A stretch of DNA of 64,000 nucleotides. Source: Albidovulum denitrificans. GTDB lineage: Bacteria; Pseudomonadota; Alphaproteobacteria; Rhodobacterales; Rhodobacteraceae. A program made the translations under genes and the position numbers. Positions 16,469-25,940 of the stretch are shown here, one piece after another (positions within the stretch are counted from its first letter, which is position 1; each line of letters starts with the position of its first letter). Under the pieces are notes generated by a model, which saw only the letters and a program-made list of their open reading frames with translations, did not search any database and was not told the origin of the DNA. The stretch spans positions 1,109,011 to 1,173,010 of the forward strand of contig NZ_PVEP01000001.1 of assembly GCF_002973535.1 (NCBI RefSeq). The letters run 5' to 3'.

Positions 16469-19400
16469 GGGCGCGTCCCCCCTCGGGATCGAAGAAGACG
16501 GGATGGACGACCTCGCAGATCACATCCGTCTTCCGCAGGTGATCGACAAGCCGGACGCGGGTCCCGATCCGCGCGCGGCCGTTTATCAGGAAACCAAGCC
16601 CCAGATGGCTGTTCAGCGTCGGCGACCAGCAGACAGAGGTCACATAGCCCTGATCGTTGACGCGCACCGGCTCGGCCCCCTCGTCGAAAAGATGCGCCCC
16701 GGCGCCGATGGATTTCGACCCCGGCACCGGCTTCAACCCGACCATCTGCTCGCGCTCAGGCCCGCTCAGCCCCGGACGGGTCGAGGCGCCCTTGCCGATG
16801 CAATCCTTCTTGGCGCTCACCATGCCTTGCAACCCGATGTCGAAAGCGGTCACGCGGCCATGAATCTCGGCATGGGTGATAAAGCCCTTCTCGATCCTCA
16901 GGACGTTCAGCGCCTCCATCCCGTAGGCGCCGCCGCCAAGGTTTTCCGCCCGCGCCACCAGATCGCGGTAAAGCGCCGCGCCATAGCGGGCAGGCACGGC
17001 AATCTCATAGCCCAGTTCCCCGGAGAAGGAGATGCGGAACAGCCGCCCCGCCACCCCCATGACACGCACCGGCGCCACGCCGAGGAAGGGAACCGTGTCG
17101 CCATCGACCGGCTCCTCCAGCAGCGTGTTCAAAAGCTCCCGCGCCAGCGGGCCGGCGACCGCGAACTGCGCCCATTGCTCGGTGGCAGAGATCATGTGGA
17201 CGTCCCAGGCCGGGCAATGCGCCTGCGCCACGAAATCGAGATGCCGCATGACCTGCCCTGCCGCCGCCGTGGTGGTGGTCATCAGGTAATGCCCCTCCGC
17301 CAGACAGGCGGTGGTGCCGTCATCCATCACCATCCCGTCCTCGCGCAGCATCAGCCCATAGCGCACCCGCCCCGGCTTCAGGGTCGAAAACGTGTTGGTA
17401 TAGACGAGGTCAAGGAAGCGGCCCGCATCGGCGCCCTGAATGTCGATCTTGCCAAGCGTGGAGACATCGCAGACGCCAACCCGGTCGCGGACAAAGCCCA
17501 CCTCGCGGTTGCAGGCGTCAAGCCAGCTTTGGTCGCCGGGGCGCGGGAAATAGGACGGGCGGTACCACAGCCCCGCCTCCACCATCGGCGCGCCGCGTTC
17601 GACGCTGGCCTGATGCGAGGTGGTAAACCGCTGCGGCGCGAACCCCGCGCCCTGCCCGCCCGCGCCAAGCGCCGCGACGGAGATCGGAACATAGGGCGGG
17701 CGAAATGTGGTGATCCCGGTTTCGGGGATGCCACGCCCGGTGGCATCGGCCAGCACCGCCAGCGCCGCGACGTTGGAGTTCTTGCCCTGATCGGGCGCCA
17801 TCCCTTGCGTCGTGTAGCGCTTCATATGCTCGACCGAGCGGTAATTCTCCTGCGCCGCCAGGCGCACATCCTTGGTCGTCACGTCATTGGAGAAATCGAG
17901 CCAGGCCCGGTGCTTGCCGCCACGCACCTCCCAGAAGGCACGCAGGCGATAGGCGCCATCCTCGGCCTGCGGCAGATCGACCGCCTTGGCCTTGCGCCCA
18001 AGTTCGGAAAGTGCAGCTTTCGCGGCCTCCAGCCCCTCGGCAAGACATGCTTGGGTAGAAAATGTGCCATTCGCCGCCCCGGCCACCGCCAGCCCCGGCA
18101 CCATGCCGGGCTGCGGAACGAATGCCGCGATCTCCTCGCGCCAGACCGGGCGGCCGTTCATGTGGCAGGCAAGGTGCAGCGCCGGGTTCCAGCCGCCCGA
18201 GATGGCAAGGCAATCGCAGGGAATGCGGGTGATCTGGCCCGAACGGTCGGCGATCACCACCTCACGCAGGCCCTTGCGGCCGACGGTATCGACCACCTGC
18301 GCCCCGGCATGAAGCGTCGCGCCGTCCGGGGCGGTCGCCTCCTCTCGCACGTCGATCAGGGCCGAAACCTTGACACCCGCCGCTTTCAGGTCACGCACCG
18401 TGCGATGGGCGTCGTCATTGTTGCCGAAGACCGCGACGGTCTGGCCCGGCGCCACGCCGAAACGGTTCAGATAGGCCCGCACCGCGCCCGCCATCATCAC
18501 CCCCGGCCGGTCGTTGTTGGGGAAGGCGATGGGCCGTTCATGCGCGCCGGTCGCCAGGATCGCGCGCTTGGCGACGATCCGCCAGAAGCATTCCTGCGGC
18601 AGGTCCATCGGCGGCCGCGCCAGATGCAGGCCTACCCGCTCCAGCGCGCCGAAGGTGCCGCCGTCATAGGCGCCGGTGATCGAGGTCCGGGTCATCAGGC
18701 GGACATTGGGCATCGTGGCCAGTTCCGCCAGCACCCCCGCCGCCCAGTCCGCGCCGGGCTGCCCCGCCACCTCCTGCATCTCGGCCAGAAGGCGGCCACC
18801 CATGACGTGATCCTCTTCCGCAAGGATCACATCCGCCCCCGCGCGCCCCGCCGCCAGCGCCGCCATCAGGCCCGCGGGGCCAGAGCCGACCACCAGGAGG
18901 TCGCAAAAGGCATAAGCCTTTTCGTAGTGGTCTTCGTTATGCTTCCGCGACAGCGCGCCAAGCCCCGCCGCCCTGCGGATCGCGGGTTCATAGAGCGATT
19001 CCCAGAACTTACGCGGCCACATGAAGGTCTTGTAGTAAAAGCCCGCGCTAAAGAACGGAGAGAAAAGATCATTCATCGCCATCAGGTCGACATTGACCGA
19101 AGGCCAGGCGTTCTGGCCCCGCGCATCGAGGGCCGCGTGGATTTCCTGCACCGTGGCGCGGACGTTCGGCACCTGCGCCGCGCCGCGCCCGATGGTGACA
19201 AGCGCGCATGGCTCCTCCGACCCCGCCGTCATCACGCCTCTCGGGCGGTGATACTTGAAGGACCGGCCAAAGACCCGGACGCCCGAGGCAAGCAGCGCCG
19301 AGGCCAGCGTATCGCCCTGAAAGCCGGTATAGTCCTTGCCGTCAAAGCGGAAGCCCACCGGCGTGTTGCGGTCCACAAGGCCCTTGCCCGCGATCCTCAT
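16461..19400 (-). CDS. soxA: Sarcosine oxidase alpha subunit
   Basis: A 979-residue subunit of heterotetrameric sarcosine oxidase, which oxidises sarcosine to glycine with transfer of the methyl carbon to tetrahydrofolate. The N terminus has a ferredoxin-like fold region (GFQGDTLASALLASG, residues 27-40), then an NAD-binding Rossmann domain (GSGPAGLMAA from residue 172), and the C-terminal 400 residues are a GCV-T-type folate domain. Length and domain order match the family. The start at 19400 overlaps the soxD stop by 4 nt (ATGA) and follows a purine-rich site; the longer frame upstream is only the soxD gene in another frame. Confidence 0.95.
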   Translation of the reverse strand: MRIAGKGLVDRNTPVGFRFDGKDYTGFQGDTLASALLASGVRVFGRSFKYHRPRGVMTAGSEEPCALVTIGRGAAQVPNVRATVQEIHAALDARGQNAWPSVNVDLMAMNDLFSPFFSAGFYYKTFMWPRKFWESLYEPAIRRAAGLGALSRKHNEDHYEKAYAFCDLLVVGSGPAGLMAALAAGRAGADVILAEEDHVMGGRLLAEMQEVAGQPGADWAAGVLAELATMPNVRLMTRTSITGAYDGGTFGALERVGLHLARPPMDLPQECFWRIVAKRAILATGAHERPIAFPNNDRPGVMMAGAVRAYLNRFGVAPGQTVAVFGNNDDAHRTVRDLKAAGVKVSALIDVREEATAPDGATLHAGAQVVDTVGRKGLREVVIADRSGQITRIPCDCLAISGGWNPALHLACHMNGRPVWREEIAAFVPQPGMVPGLAVAGAANGTFSTQACLAEGLEAAKAALSELGRKAKAVDLPQAEDGAYRLRAFWEVRGGKHRAWLDFSNDVTTKDVRLAAQENYRSVEHMKRYTTQGMAPDQGKNSNVAALAVLADATGRGIPETGITTFRPPYVPISVAALGAGGQGAGFAPQRFTTSHQASVERGAPMVEAGLWYRPSYFPRPGDQSWLDACNREVGFVRDRVGVCDVSTLGKIDIQGADAGRFLDLVYTNTFSTLKPGRVRYGLMLREDGMVMDDGTTACLAEGHYLMTTTTAAAGQVMRHLDFVAQAHCPAWDVHMISATEQWAQFAVAGPLARELLNTLLEEPVDGDTVPFLGVAPVRVMGVAGRLFRISFSGELGYEIAVPARYGAALYRDLVARAENLGGGAYGMEALNVLRIEKGFITHAEIHGRVTAFDIGLQGMVSAKKDCIGKGASTRPGLSGPEREQMVGLKPVPGSKSIGAGAHLFDEGAEPVRVNDQGYVTSVCWSPTLNSHLGLGFLINGRARIGTRVRLVDHLRKTDVICEVVHPVFFDPEGGRARG

Positions 19401-19684
19401 GACCTTGCCCCCTTCTTCGTGGGCGTCGCCCGGTCCGCCAAAAGCCGCGTCGCGCTGATCGCATGCGTCACGGTGTTGCGCGTCACCTCGATCCAGGCGG
19501 AACAGCCAAGCTCGTGATACCAGAGGTCCGTGATCTCCCCCGCCGGGTTGTCGCGCAGGTGCAGGTAGTCGTCCCACACCTCGGGCGCGGCGCCTTCGGC
19601 CGGGCGGTCGGCATAGACCGAGGCGCCGTAATAGGTGAACTCACGCCGGTCACGCGCGCCACAAAGGGGGCAGGTTATGCGCAT
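19397..19684 (-). CDS. soxD: Sarcosine oxidase delta subunit
   Basis: A 95-residue zinc-binding subunit. The metal ligands are visible as C5 and C8 (CPLC) and the later pair H57 and C61 (YHELGC). It holds the heterotetramer together and has no catalytic role. The reading frame ends in the 4-nt overlap with soxA. Upstream lies an unusually long gap (191 nt) to soxB containing a strong inverted repeat, so soxDAG may be produced at a different level from soxB. Confidence 0.95.
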   Translation of the reverse strand: MRITCPLCGARDRREFTYYGASVYADRPAEGAAPEVWDDYLHLRDNPAGEITDLWYHELGCSAWIEVTRNTVTHAISATRLLADRATPTKKGARS

Positions 19685-19715
19685 TGTCTGGCTTTCCCTT
19701 CATCTGTCGCAAGAA

Positions 19716-19805
19716 GGGGCGCCGCCCCTCGGCCTTCGGCCTCACCCCGAGGTATTTCTGGCAAGATGAAGCGGGTACAGCATTTCATCTTGCCAACAAT
19801 ACCTC
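19716..19805. repeat. Inverted-repeat element between soxB and soxD
   Basis: Two arms reading AGGTATTTCTGGCAAGATGA (19750-19769) and its near-complement (19785-19804) are separated by about 15 nt and form a long hairpin. Just upstream is a GC hairpin (AGGGGC GCC GCCCCT) and a second small one (GGCCTTCGGCC). The arm belongs to a family of GGTATTT...GAAG sequences seen elsewhere in the window (40733, 40900, 45743). Confidence 0.8.
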
Positions 19806-19875
19806 CGCCGTAGGCATCCAACGGCGGGGTCCGGCGCAAGGGCTTTATGGTCATGAACGGCATCACCCCGCCCCC

Positions 19876-21126
19876 TCAGTGCAAGTTATGCTGCGAGCCG
19901 GTGCCTTCTTCGTCCAGAAGATGCCCGGTCAGGAAGCGGTCGAGGCGGAAACGGCGGGCGACCTCGTGCGGTTCTCCGGTCGCCATCAGATGCGCCATGC
20001 ACCAGCCCGAGGCAGGCGTGGCCTTGAAGCCGCCGTAGTTCCAGCCGCAATCGACGAACAACCCGCCCACGTCGGTCCTGTCGATGATGGGGGAGCCGTC
20101 GGGCGTCATGTCCACGATACCACCCCAGGAGCGCAGGATCTTCGCCTTGCCGATCATCGGCATCAGCGTCATCCCCGCCTCCATCACATGTTCCAGCATC
20201 GGCAGGTTCCCCCGCGCGGCGTAGGAGGCGTAGAAATCGAGGTCGCCGCCAAAGACCAGTCCGCCCTTGTCGGATTGCGAGATGTAGAAATGCCCCATGC
20301 CATAGGTCACGACATGGTCGATGACGGGTTTCAGCCCCTCGGTCACGAAGGCTTGCAGGACGTGGCTTTCGATCGGCAGGCGCATCCCGGCCATCGCCGC
20401 CACCTGCCCCGACCGGCCCGCCGCGACGATGCCGACCTTCTTCGCCCGGATCGGGCCGCGTGTGGTCTGGACGCCACGCACGCGGCCGTCCTGAATGTCG
20501 ATACCCGTCACCTCGCAATTCTGGATCAGATCAACGCCGCGCATGTCGGCGCCACGCGCGAAGCCCCAGGCGACCGCATCATGCCGCGCCGTGCCGCCAC
20601 GCCGGTGCAGAAGGCCGCCATAGATCGGAAAGCGCGTCTGCTCAAAATCCAGGTAAGGCACCATGCGCCGCACGGCCTCGCGGTCCAGCAACTCCGCATC
20701 GTCGCCCTGATTGACCATGGCATTTCCGCGCCGGGCGGCGGCGTCGCGCTGGCCGTCGGAATGGAAGAGGTTGAGGATGCCGCGCTGCGAGTGCATCACG
20801 TTGTAGTTCAGGTCAAGCTCCAGCCCCTCCCACAGCTTCAGGGAGTGGGAGTAGAATTCGGAGTTGCCCGACAGGAAGTAGTTGGCGCGCACGATGGTGG
20901 TGTTGCGCCCCACATTGCCCGACCCGAGATAGCCCTTTTCCAGCACCGCGACATTGGTGATGCCGTGGTTCTTCGCCAGGTAATAGGCGGTCGCAAGGCC
21001 ATGTCCGCCGCCACCGATGATAATGACGTCGTATTCCGCCTTCGGCTCAGGCTCCCGCCAGGCCGGTTTCCAGCCCTTGTTGCCGAACAGGCCCTCCTTG
21101 AGGACGCTCAGGCCCGAATACCGCAT
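19876..21126 (-). CDS. soxB: Sarcosine oxidase beta subunit
   Basis: A 416-residue flavoprotein, the catalytic subunit that binds FAD and covalent FMN. The N-terminal dinucleotide fold reads VIIIGGGGHGLATAYYLA, followed by LGSGNVGRNTTIVRANY near the flavin, and the C-terminal GGWCDGGFKATP-like end (DCGWNYGGFKATPASG). Start 21126 gives the usual length and is preceded by GGAGG; the frame continues 36 residues further upstream without similarity. It is the first gene of the operon soxB-D-A-G. No serine hydroxymethyltransferase or purU gene is attached in this window, though they often accompany sox genes elsewhere. Confidence 0.95.
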   Translation of the reverse strand: MRYSGLSVLKEGLFGNKGWKPAWREPEPKAEYDVIIIGGGGHGLATAYYLAKNHGITNVAVLEKGYLGSGNVGRNTTIVRANYFLSGNSEFYSHSLKLWEGLELDLNYNVMHSQRGILNLFHSDGQRDAAARRGNAMVNQGDDAELLDREAVRRMVPYLDFEQTRFPIYGGLLHRRGGTARHDAVAWGFARGADMRGVDLIQNCEVTGIDIQDGRVRGVQTTRGPIRAKKVGIVAAGRSGQVAAMAGMRLPIESHVLQAFVTEGLKPVIDHVVTYGMGHFYISQSDKGGLVFGGDLDFYASYAARGNLPMLEHVMEAGMTLMPMIGKAKILRSWGGIVDMTPDGSPIIDRTDVGGLFVDCGWNYGGFKATPASGWCMAHLMATGEPHEVARRFRLDRFLTGHLLDEEGTGSQHNLH

Positions 21127-21261
21127 CGGCCACCTCCGTTTCCGGTCTGGATTGAACCGGCTTGCGGCGGAGATTTCAACGTCTGACGTGACTTGCCCCG
21201 CCTCTTCGCGACATTTGGCGTCGCTAGAGGGCAAGCGGCGCGAATTTTCTGCGCCCTTGCG

Positions 21262-23148
21262 TCAGGCCCAGTCCCACGGGCGGGTGAATTCGCCAAGCTT
21301 CTGGGCCACCGCCGCCTCATCCACCGCGCCTGTCTTTTCCAGCCGCGCGACAAGGCCGCGTTTCTTGTCCTCGACCACCTCCTTGACGCGGACGTTCAGA
21401 TCCGCGTCGGCCAGCGCCGCGTCATAGACCCGCGTGATCGCCAGCCGCCTGAGATCGGGCTTGAAGATCTTGCCGACCGCTGTCTTGGGCAGTTCTTCCA
21501 TGATCTCGATATGTTTCGGCACCGCGGCGCGTTCGTGGATGCGGCCGCGCACATGGTCGAGCAGTTCCTCTACCGTCACGGTCTTGCCCGCGACCAGCTC
21601 GACATAGGCGCAGGGCAGTTCGCCCGCGAAGCTGTCGGGCTGACCGATGGCGCCCGCGAAGGCGACGGCGGGATGGCTTAGCAGCGCTTCCTCGATCTCG
21701 GCCGGGTCGATGTTGTGGCCACCCCGGATGATAAGATCCTTGGCCCGCCCGGTGATCCAGAGATAGCCGTCCGCGTCCATCCGCCCCAGATCGCCGGTGC
21801 GCAGAAAGCGTTCGGCGGCGAAAAGGTCGTGGTTCTTGTCCGCCTCGGTATAGGTGGAGCCTTCGAAGACGCCGGGATTGGCGACGCAGATTTCGCCGAC
21901 CTCATCGGTGCCGCATTGGTGGAACCCCTCGGGCGTGGCCCGCAGGATGCGGATCTCGGTATAGGGCAAGGGGATACCGACCGATCCCACCTTCTTTTCC
22001 CCGTCCACCGGGTTGCAGGAGACAAGGCAGGTCGCCTCGGTCAGCCCGTAGCCCTCGGCGATCTCGACGCCGGTCGCGGCCTTGAAGCGGTTGTAAAGCT
22101 CAAGCGGCAGCGGCGCAGAACCGGAAATCGCGGTTTTCAGCGAGGAGACATCGGCATTCACCGGCCGCTGCATCAGGGCCGAAATGGCGGTCGGCACGGT
22201 GATGACGAAGGACACCTTCCAACGCTCGATCAGCTTCCAGAAATTGTCAAAGACGCCGTCGCCCCGATACCCGGCAGGCGTGGGAAAGACGACATGCGCG
22301 CCCGAGCCGAGGCAGGACATCAGGATCGGATAGGCGGCGAAGACGTGGAACAGAGGCAAGGGGCAGATCAGCACATCGGTTTCGTCAAAGAGAAGCGTCG
22401 CGCCAAGCCAGCCGTTATAGACCATGCCGGAATATTTGTGCTGCGCGACCTTGGGCATGCCGGTCGTGCCGCCGGTGTGGAAATAGGCCGCGACCCGGTC
22501 GCCGGTGCTGTCGGCGAAGGTCAGCCGGTCGGCGGGCATCTTGCGCGTCTCCTGCCCGTAGGAGAGGACGCGTGCCTTGTGATGGGCCTGCACCTTGGGC
22601 CGGATGAAGGGGACGATCCACTTTTTCGGCGGCGTCAGGTAGCGGTTCAGATCGACCTCAAGCACCGCCTTCACGCCGGGGGCATTGGCGACAGCCTTGG
22701 CGGCCTTCTGGGCGATGTCGGTCTTGGGAAACGGCTTCAGCGTGACAAGGACCTTGGCCTTCGTCTCACGCAGGATACCCGCGATCTGCTCGGCCTCAAG
22801 CAGCGGGTTGATCGGGTTGACGATGCCCGCCACCGCGCCGCCCAGAAGCGTGGTCACGGTTTCCAGCGCGTTCGGCAGCAGATAGGCGACAACATCGCCC
22901 TCGCCCACGCCAAGGCTGCGGAAAAGGTTCGCGGCGCGGGTGACCTCTTGCCGCAACTCAGCCCAGCTGAGCGTAACGGCGGGGTCATCAGGGCCGGAGA
23001 GAAGCTGAAAGCTGACCGCGGGGCGGCTGGGGAACTTTGTCGAGACGGCATCGAGAAAGCCGTAAAGCGTGACCGGCAGGTCGCGCTTGGCGTAATCCAT
23101 TTCCCGTTCGACGGCATTGCGGTCATAGACCGTTGCGAAACGCGCCAT
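21262..23148 (-). CDS. Acyl-CoA synthetase (AMP-forming)
   Basis: A 628-residue adenylate-forming ligase. It activates a carboxylic acid with ATP and CoA. The ATP-binding motif is HTGGTTGMPKVAQHK, the adenylation core continues in GYGLTEATCLVSCNP and GDLGRMDADGYLWITGRAKD, and the catalytic lysine near the C terminus is in LPKTAVGKIFKP. Length and the RxKxxIRGGHNIDP segment fit acyl-CoA synthetases of medium or long-chain type in Rhodobacterales; substrate not determined. The ATG at 23148 has a GGAGG site 4 nt away, while a longer frame has none. It stands between soxB and a BON-LysM gene on the same strand. Confidence 0.9.
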   Translation of the reverse strand: MARFATVYDRNAVEREMDYAKRDLPVTLYGFLDAVSTKFPSRPAVSFQLLSGPDDPAVTLSWAELRQEVTRAANLFRSLGVGEGDVVAYLLPNALETVTTLLGGAVAGIVNPINPLLEAEQIAGILRETKAKVLVTLKPFPKTDIAQKAAKAVANAPGVKAVLEVDLNRYLTPPKKWIVPFIRPKVQAHHKARVLSYGQETRKMPADRLTFADSTGDRVAAYFHTGGTTGMPKVAQHKYSGMVYNGWLGATLLFDETDVLICPLPLFHVFAAYPILMSCLGSGAHVVFPTPAGYRGDGVFDNFWKLIERWKVSFVITVPTAISALMQRPVNADVSSLKTAISGSAPLPLELYNRFKAATGVEIAEGYGLTEATCLVSCNPVDGEKKVGSVGIPLPYTEIRILRATPEGFHQCGTDEVGEICVANPGVFEGSTYTEADKNHDLFAAERFLRTGDLGRMDADGYLWITGRAKDLIIRGGHNIDPAEIEEALLSHPAVAFAGAIGQPDSFAGELPCAYVELVAGKTVTVEELLDHVRGRIHERAAVPKHIEIMEELPKTAVGKIFKPDLRRLAITRVYDAALADADLNVRVKEVVEDKKRGLVARLEKTGAVDEAAVAQKLGEFTRPWDWA

Positions 23149-23275
23149 GCTTCCTCCCCCTGTGCGCCCCTCGCGGCGCATCTCCCCCGTGACAAAGGAT
23201 GGGGACAAAGGCGCCGCGAGGCAAGTGTGACGCGCCGTCCCGGTCCTGCCGCGACGCCGCGTCAGAGGCGAAGGA

Positions 23276-23293
23276 CCGGCGCCGGGGCGCCGG
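23276..23293 (-). terminator. GC-rich palindrome behind the BON-LysM gene, possible terminator
   Basis: The perfect palindrome CCGGCGCC GG GGCGCCGG starts about 10 nt after the stop of the minus-strand BON-LysM gene. There is no T run, so it may be a Rho-type end or only an RNA-stability structure. Confidence 0.35.
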
Positions 23294-23303
23294 CCTGAAG
23301 GCC

Positions 23304-23741
23304 TTATTTCGCCGGGATGCGCAGCACCTGGCCCGGATAGATCTTGTCCGGGTGGGTCAGCATCGGCTTGTTGGCCTCGAAAATCTCCGGGTAGCGGTTG
23401 GCATTGCCAAGCGTCTTCTTGGCGATGGCCGACAGCGTGTCGCCCTTCACGACCGTGTGGAAGACGGCATCCGCCGTGTCGCCGTCATCGCTGGTTTCCA
23501 CCTCGGCGACGCCATCCACGTTGCCGACGGCGAGGATGACCTTTTCCTTCATCTCCGGGCTGATGGCCTTGCCGCCGACCTTGACCTTGTCACCCTCGAC
23601 CTTGATGTCGAGGCCGGATGCGTCAAGACCGAGGTCCTTGATCTCTTTCTGCAACGCGTCCTGCTGCACCTCGGCCGCCTCGGCGGCGCCGCCGCCGAAC
23701 AGCTTCTTGCCCGCGCCTTTCACAAAGCTCCAAACACCCAT
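23304..23741 (-). CDS. BON-LysM protein, Kbp/YgaU-like
   Basis: A 145-residue protein resembling E. coli Kbp (YgaU): an N-terminal BON domain (about residues 25-85, ending in VDGVAEVETSDDG) followed by one LysM domain (FHTVVKGDTLSAIAKKTLG through IYPGQVLRIP). Kbp is a cytoplasmic potassium-binding protein; the absence of a signal peptide here (it starts GVWSFVKGAGKKLFGG) agrees with a cytoplasmic location. I start at 23741, where family similarity begins; the additional 11 residues upstream are not supported. It diverges from nothing: the ABC transporter gene upstream is on the same strand 118 nt away. Confidence 0.85.
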   Translation of the reverse strand: MGVWSFVKGAGKKLFGGGAAEAAEVQQDALQKEIKDLGLDASGLDIKVEGDKVKVGGKAISPEMKEKVILAVGNVDGVAEVETSDDGDTADAVFHTVVKGDTLSAIAKKTLGNANRYPEIFEANKPMLTHPDKIYPGQVLRIPAK

Positions 23742-23859
23742 GTCGATCTCCACTTGGTTGCGTTCACGCGGCAAGCCGCGCCTGTGACCTCACTATCGGC
23801 ACTAAGCCTTCCGGTCGCAACCGCCGACATAGGGGGAAAGTTCCGCGATCAGCCGCAAA

Positions 23860-25650
23860 TCAGTCGGCGATGGCGCCTTCGGTGAACTGAAGCCGGGCAA
23901 GGCGCGCGTAAAGCCCGCCCTCGGCCACCAGCGCGTCATGGCTGCCGGTCGCGACGATACGGCCCTGATCGAAGACGACGATGCGGTCGGCCTTCTTCAC
24001 GGTCGCCAGACGGTGGGCGACGATGATCGTGGTCCGGCCCCTGGCGAGTTCATCCACAGCCGCCTGCACCAGCCGTTCGCTTTCGGCATCCAGCGCCGAT
24101 GTCGCCTCATCCAGCAGCAGGACCGGGGCGTCGCGCAGGATCGCGCGGGCGATGGCGATGCGCTGTTTCTGCCCGCCCGACAGCATCACCCCGCGTTCGC
24201 CAAGATAGCTGTCATAGCCATCGGGCAGCGCCACGATGAAGTCATGCGCGGCGGCAGCGCGGGCGGCGGCCTCCACCTCGGCATCGCCCGCATCGGGGCG
24301 TCCGTAGCGGATATTCTCCCGCGCCGAGGCGGCGAAGATCGCCGGGTCCTGCGGCACCAGCGCGATGGAGCGGCGGAAATCGGACCGCGCGAGGTCGGTC
24401 AGCGGCAGCCCGTCCAGCAGGATGCGCCCCTCTTGCGGGTCGTAAAAGCGCAGCAGAAGCTGGATCACCGTGGTCTTGCCCGCGCCCGAGGGGCCGACAA
24501 GGGCCACCGTCTCACCGGGTTTGACATGCAGGCTGATGTCGCTCAGCGCCGATTGATCGGGGCGCGAGGGGTAGCGGAAGGACACGTCTTCAAACCGGAT
24601 GTCGCCCTTGGCAGGCGCGGGCAGCGCCCTGGGGCCGACCGGGTCGTTCACGGTGTCCGTCGCGCCCAGAAGCTCCACCAGCCGTTCGGTCGCCCCCGCG
24701 GCGCGCTGCAACTCCCCCCAGATTTCCGAAAGTGCGGCGACCGACCCGGCCGCCATGACGGCATAGATGACGAATTGCACCAGCTCGCCCGCGCTCATCG
24801 TGCCGCCGCGCACGTCGCGCGCGCCGATCCAGAGAACGCCAACGACCCCGCCGAAGACAAGGAAGATGACGATGATCGTCATCACCGCCCGCGTGCGGAT
24901 GCGACGCTTGGCCGAGAGGTAGGACTGCTCCGTCACCTTGGCGAAATCGCCCCTCGCCTCGCCCTCATGGGTGAAGGCCTGCACGGTCTGGACCGCTCCC
25001 AGCGCCTCGGCCGCGGCGCCCGAGGACTGCGCGATCCAGTCCTGATTCTCGCGGCTCAGCACCCGCAAGCGGCGGCCCTGGGTGACGATCGGCACGATCA
25101 CCGCCGGGACGATCAGGAAGACCAGAAGGGTCAGCTTCGGTGCGGTGACAAACAGCATCACCAGCCCGCCCAGCAGGATCAGCACATTGCGCAGCGCGAC
25201 CGAGACGGAAGAGCCGATGACCGACAGGATCAGCGTCGTGTCGGTGGTGATGCGGCTGACAACCTCGCCGGTCAGGATCTTTTCGTAGAAGGCCGGGCTC
25301 ATCCCGATGACACGGTCGAAGACGGCCTTGCGGATGTCGGCCACGACCCGCTCGCCCAGCCGGGTGACGAGGTAGTAGCGCGCGCCCGTCCCCAGCGCGA
25401 GCAGCGCCGCGATCACCAGCGCCCCGGCGAAATAACTGTCCAAAAGCGCCGCGCCCTGGCTGAACCCGTCGATCACACGGCGCACCGCCAGCGGCAGGAG
25501 GAGAGAGACCGAGGCGGTCAGCACCAGCGCGAGGCCCGCCATCACGATCATCCCGCGATAGGGCGCGAGAAACGGCCAGAGGCCGCTAAGCGCGCCGACC
25601 CTGCGCGACCTTGCGCGGTCTTCGATAACGGTAACGGGTGATCTGGCCAT
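23860..25650 (-). CDS. ABC transporter, fused permease and ATPase (MsbA/ABCB type exporter)
   Basis: A 596-residue half-transporter. The N-terminal part holds about six membrane helices (residues 25-310) and the C-terminal part a complete nucleotide-binding domain with Walker A GPSGAGKTT, signature LSGGQKQRIAIARA, Walker B VLLLDEATSALD and switch histidine VAHRL. It should work as a homodimer moving a lipid or drug-like molecule across the inner membrane; the cargo is not evident. Start 25650 is preceded by GGAAGGA. The gene diverges from the stress-protein gene, sharing a 290-nt AT-rich interval. Confidence 0.9.
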   Translation of the reverse strand: MARSPVTVIEDRARSRRVGALSGLWPFLAPYRGMIVMAGLALVLTASVSLLLPLAVRRVIDGFSQGAALLDSYFAGALVIAALLALGTGARYYLVTRLGERVVADIRKAVFDRVIGMSPAFYEKILTGEVVSRITTDTTLILSVIGSSVSVALRNVLILLGGLVMLFVTAPKLTLLVFLIVPAVIVPIVTQGRRLRVLSRENQDWIAQSSGAAAEALGAVQTVQAFTHEGEARGDFAKVTEQSYLSAKRRIRTRAVMTIIVIFLVFGGVVGVLWIGARDVRGGTMSAGELVQFVIYAVMAAGSVAALSEIWGELQRAAGATERLVELLGATDTVNDPVGPRALPAPAKGDIRFEDVSFRYPSRPDQSALSDISLHVKPGETVALVGPSGAGKTTVIQLLLRFYDPQEGRILLDGLPLTDLARSDFRRSIALVPQDPAIFAASARENIRYGRPDAGDAEVEAAARAAAAHDFIVALPDGYDSYLGERGVMLSGGQKQRIAIARAILRDAPVLLLDEATSALDAESERLVQAAVDELARGRTTIIVAHRLATVKKADRIVVFDQGRIVATGSHDALVAEGGLYARLARLQFTEGAIAD

Positions 25651-25766
25651 GGCGCGTCCTTCCGGTGCGGGCGGTTTAGGGCGCGCGGGAGGCAGGGGCA
25701 AGGGCAAGCGCGCAGGCGGTTTGTCGCGGAACAGGATGGCCAGGCGGAATCGCCTTAAACGCGATT

Positions 25767-25853
25767 CGAAGGATCGTCGCGGTATTCGAATAGAATTCGA
25801 AGATTATTGCATATATCGCCACTTCATCGCAGGTCATTTCGAATATTATTGCC
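25767..25853. promoter_or_regulatory. AT-rich region with repeated TTCGAA sites upstream of usp
   Basis: Four TTCGAA or near-TTCGAA sites occur within 90 nt in an otherwise GC-rich chromosome. Two of them head a direct repeat of about 16 nt, TTCGAAGATTATTGC (from about 25796) and TTCGAATATTATTGCC (25838-25853). The position, between divergent ABC exporter and usp genes, suits operator sites for one or both. The binding protein is unknown. Confidence 0.55.
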
Positions 25854-25940
25854 GATCCAGACAACAAAGGGACATGCTCCCATCCGTTTCGCGCAACACT
25901 GAACCACCCCAGGACAATGGGGGTTCAAAGGGAGTGAAAC

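Noticed and set aside
16407..19517. A 1036-codon open frame on the plus strand opposite soxA
   Set aside because: It is the antisense shadow of soxA, full of histidine and arginine-rich low-complexity sequence, as expected from GC-rich codon bias.
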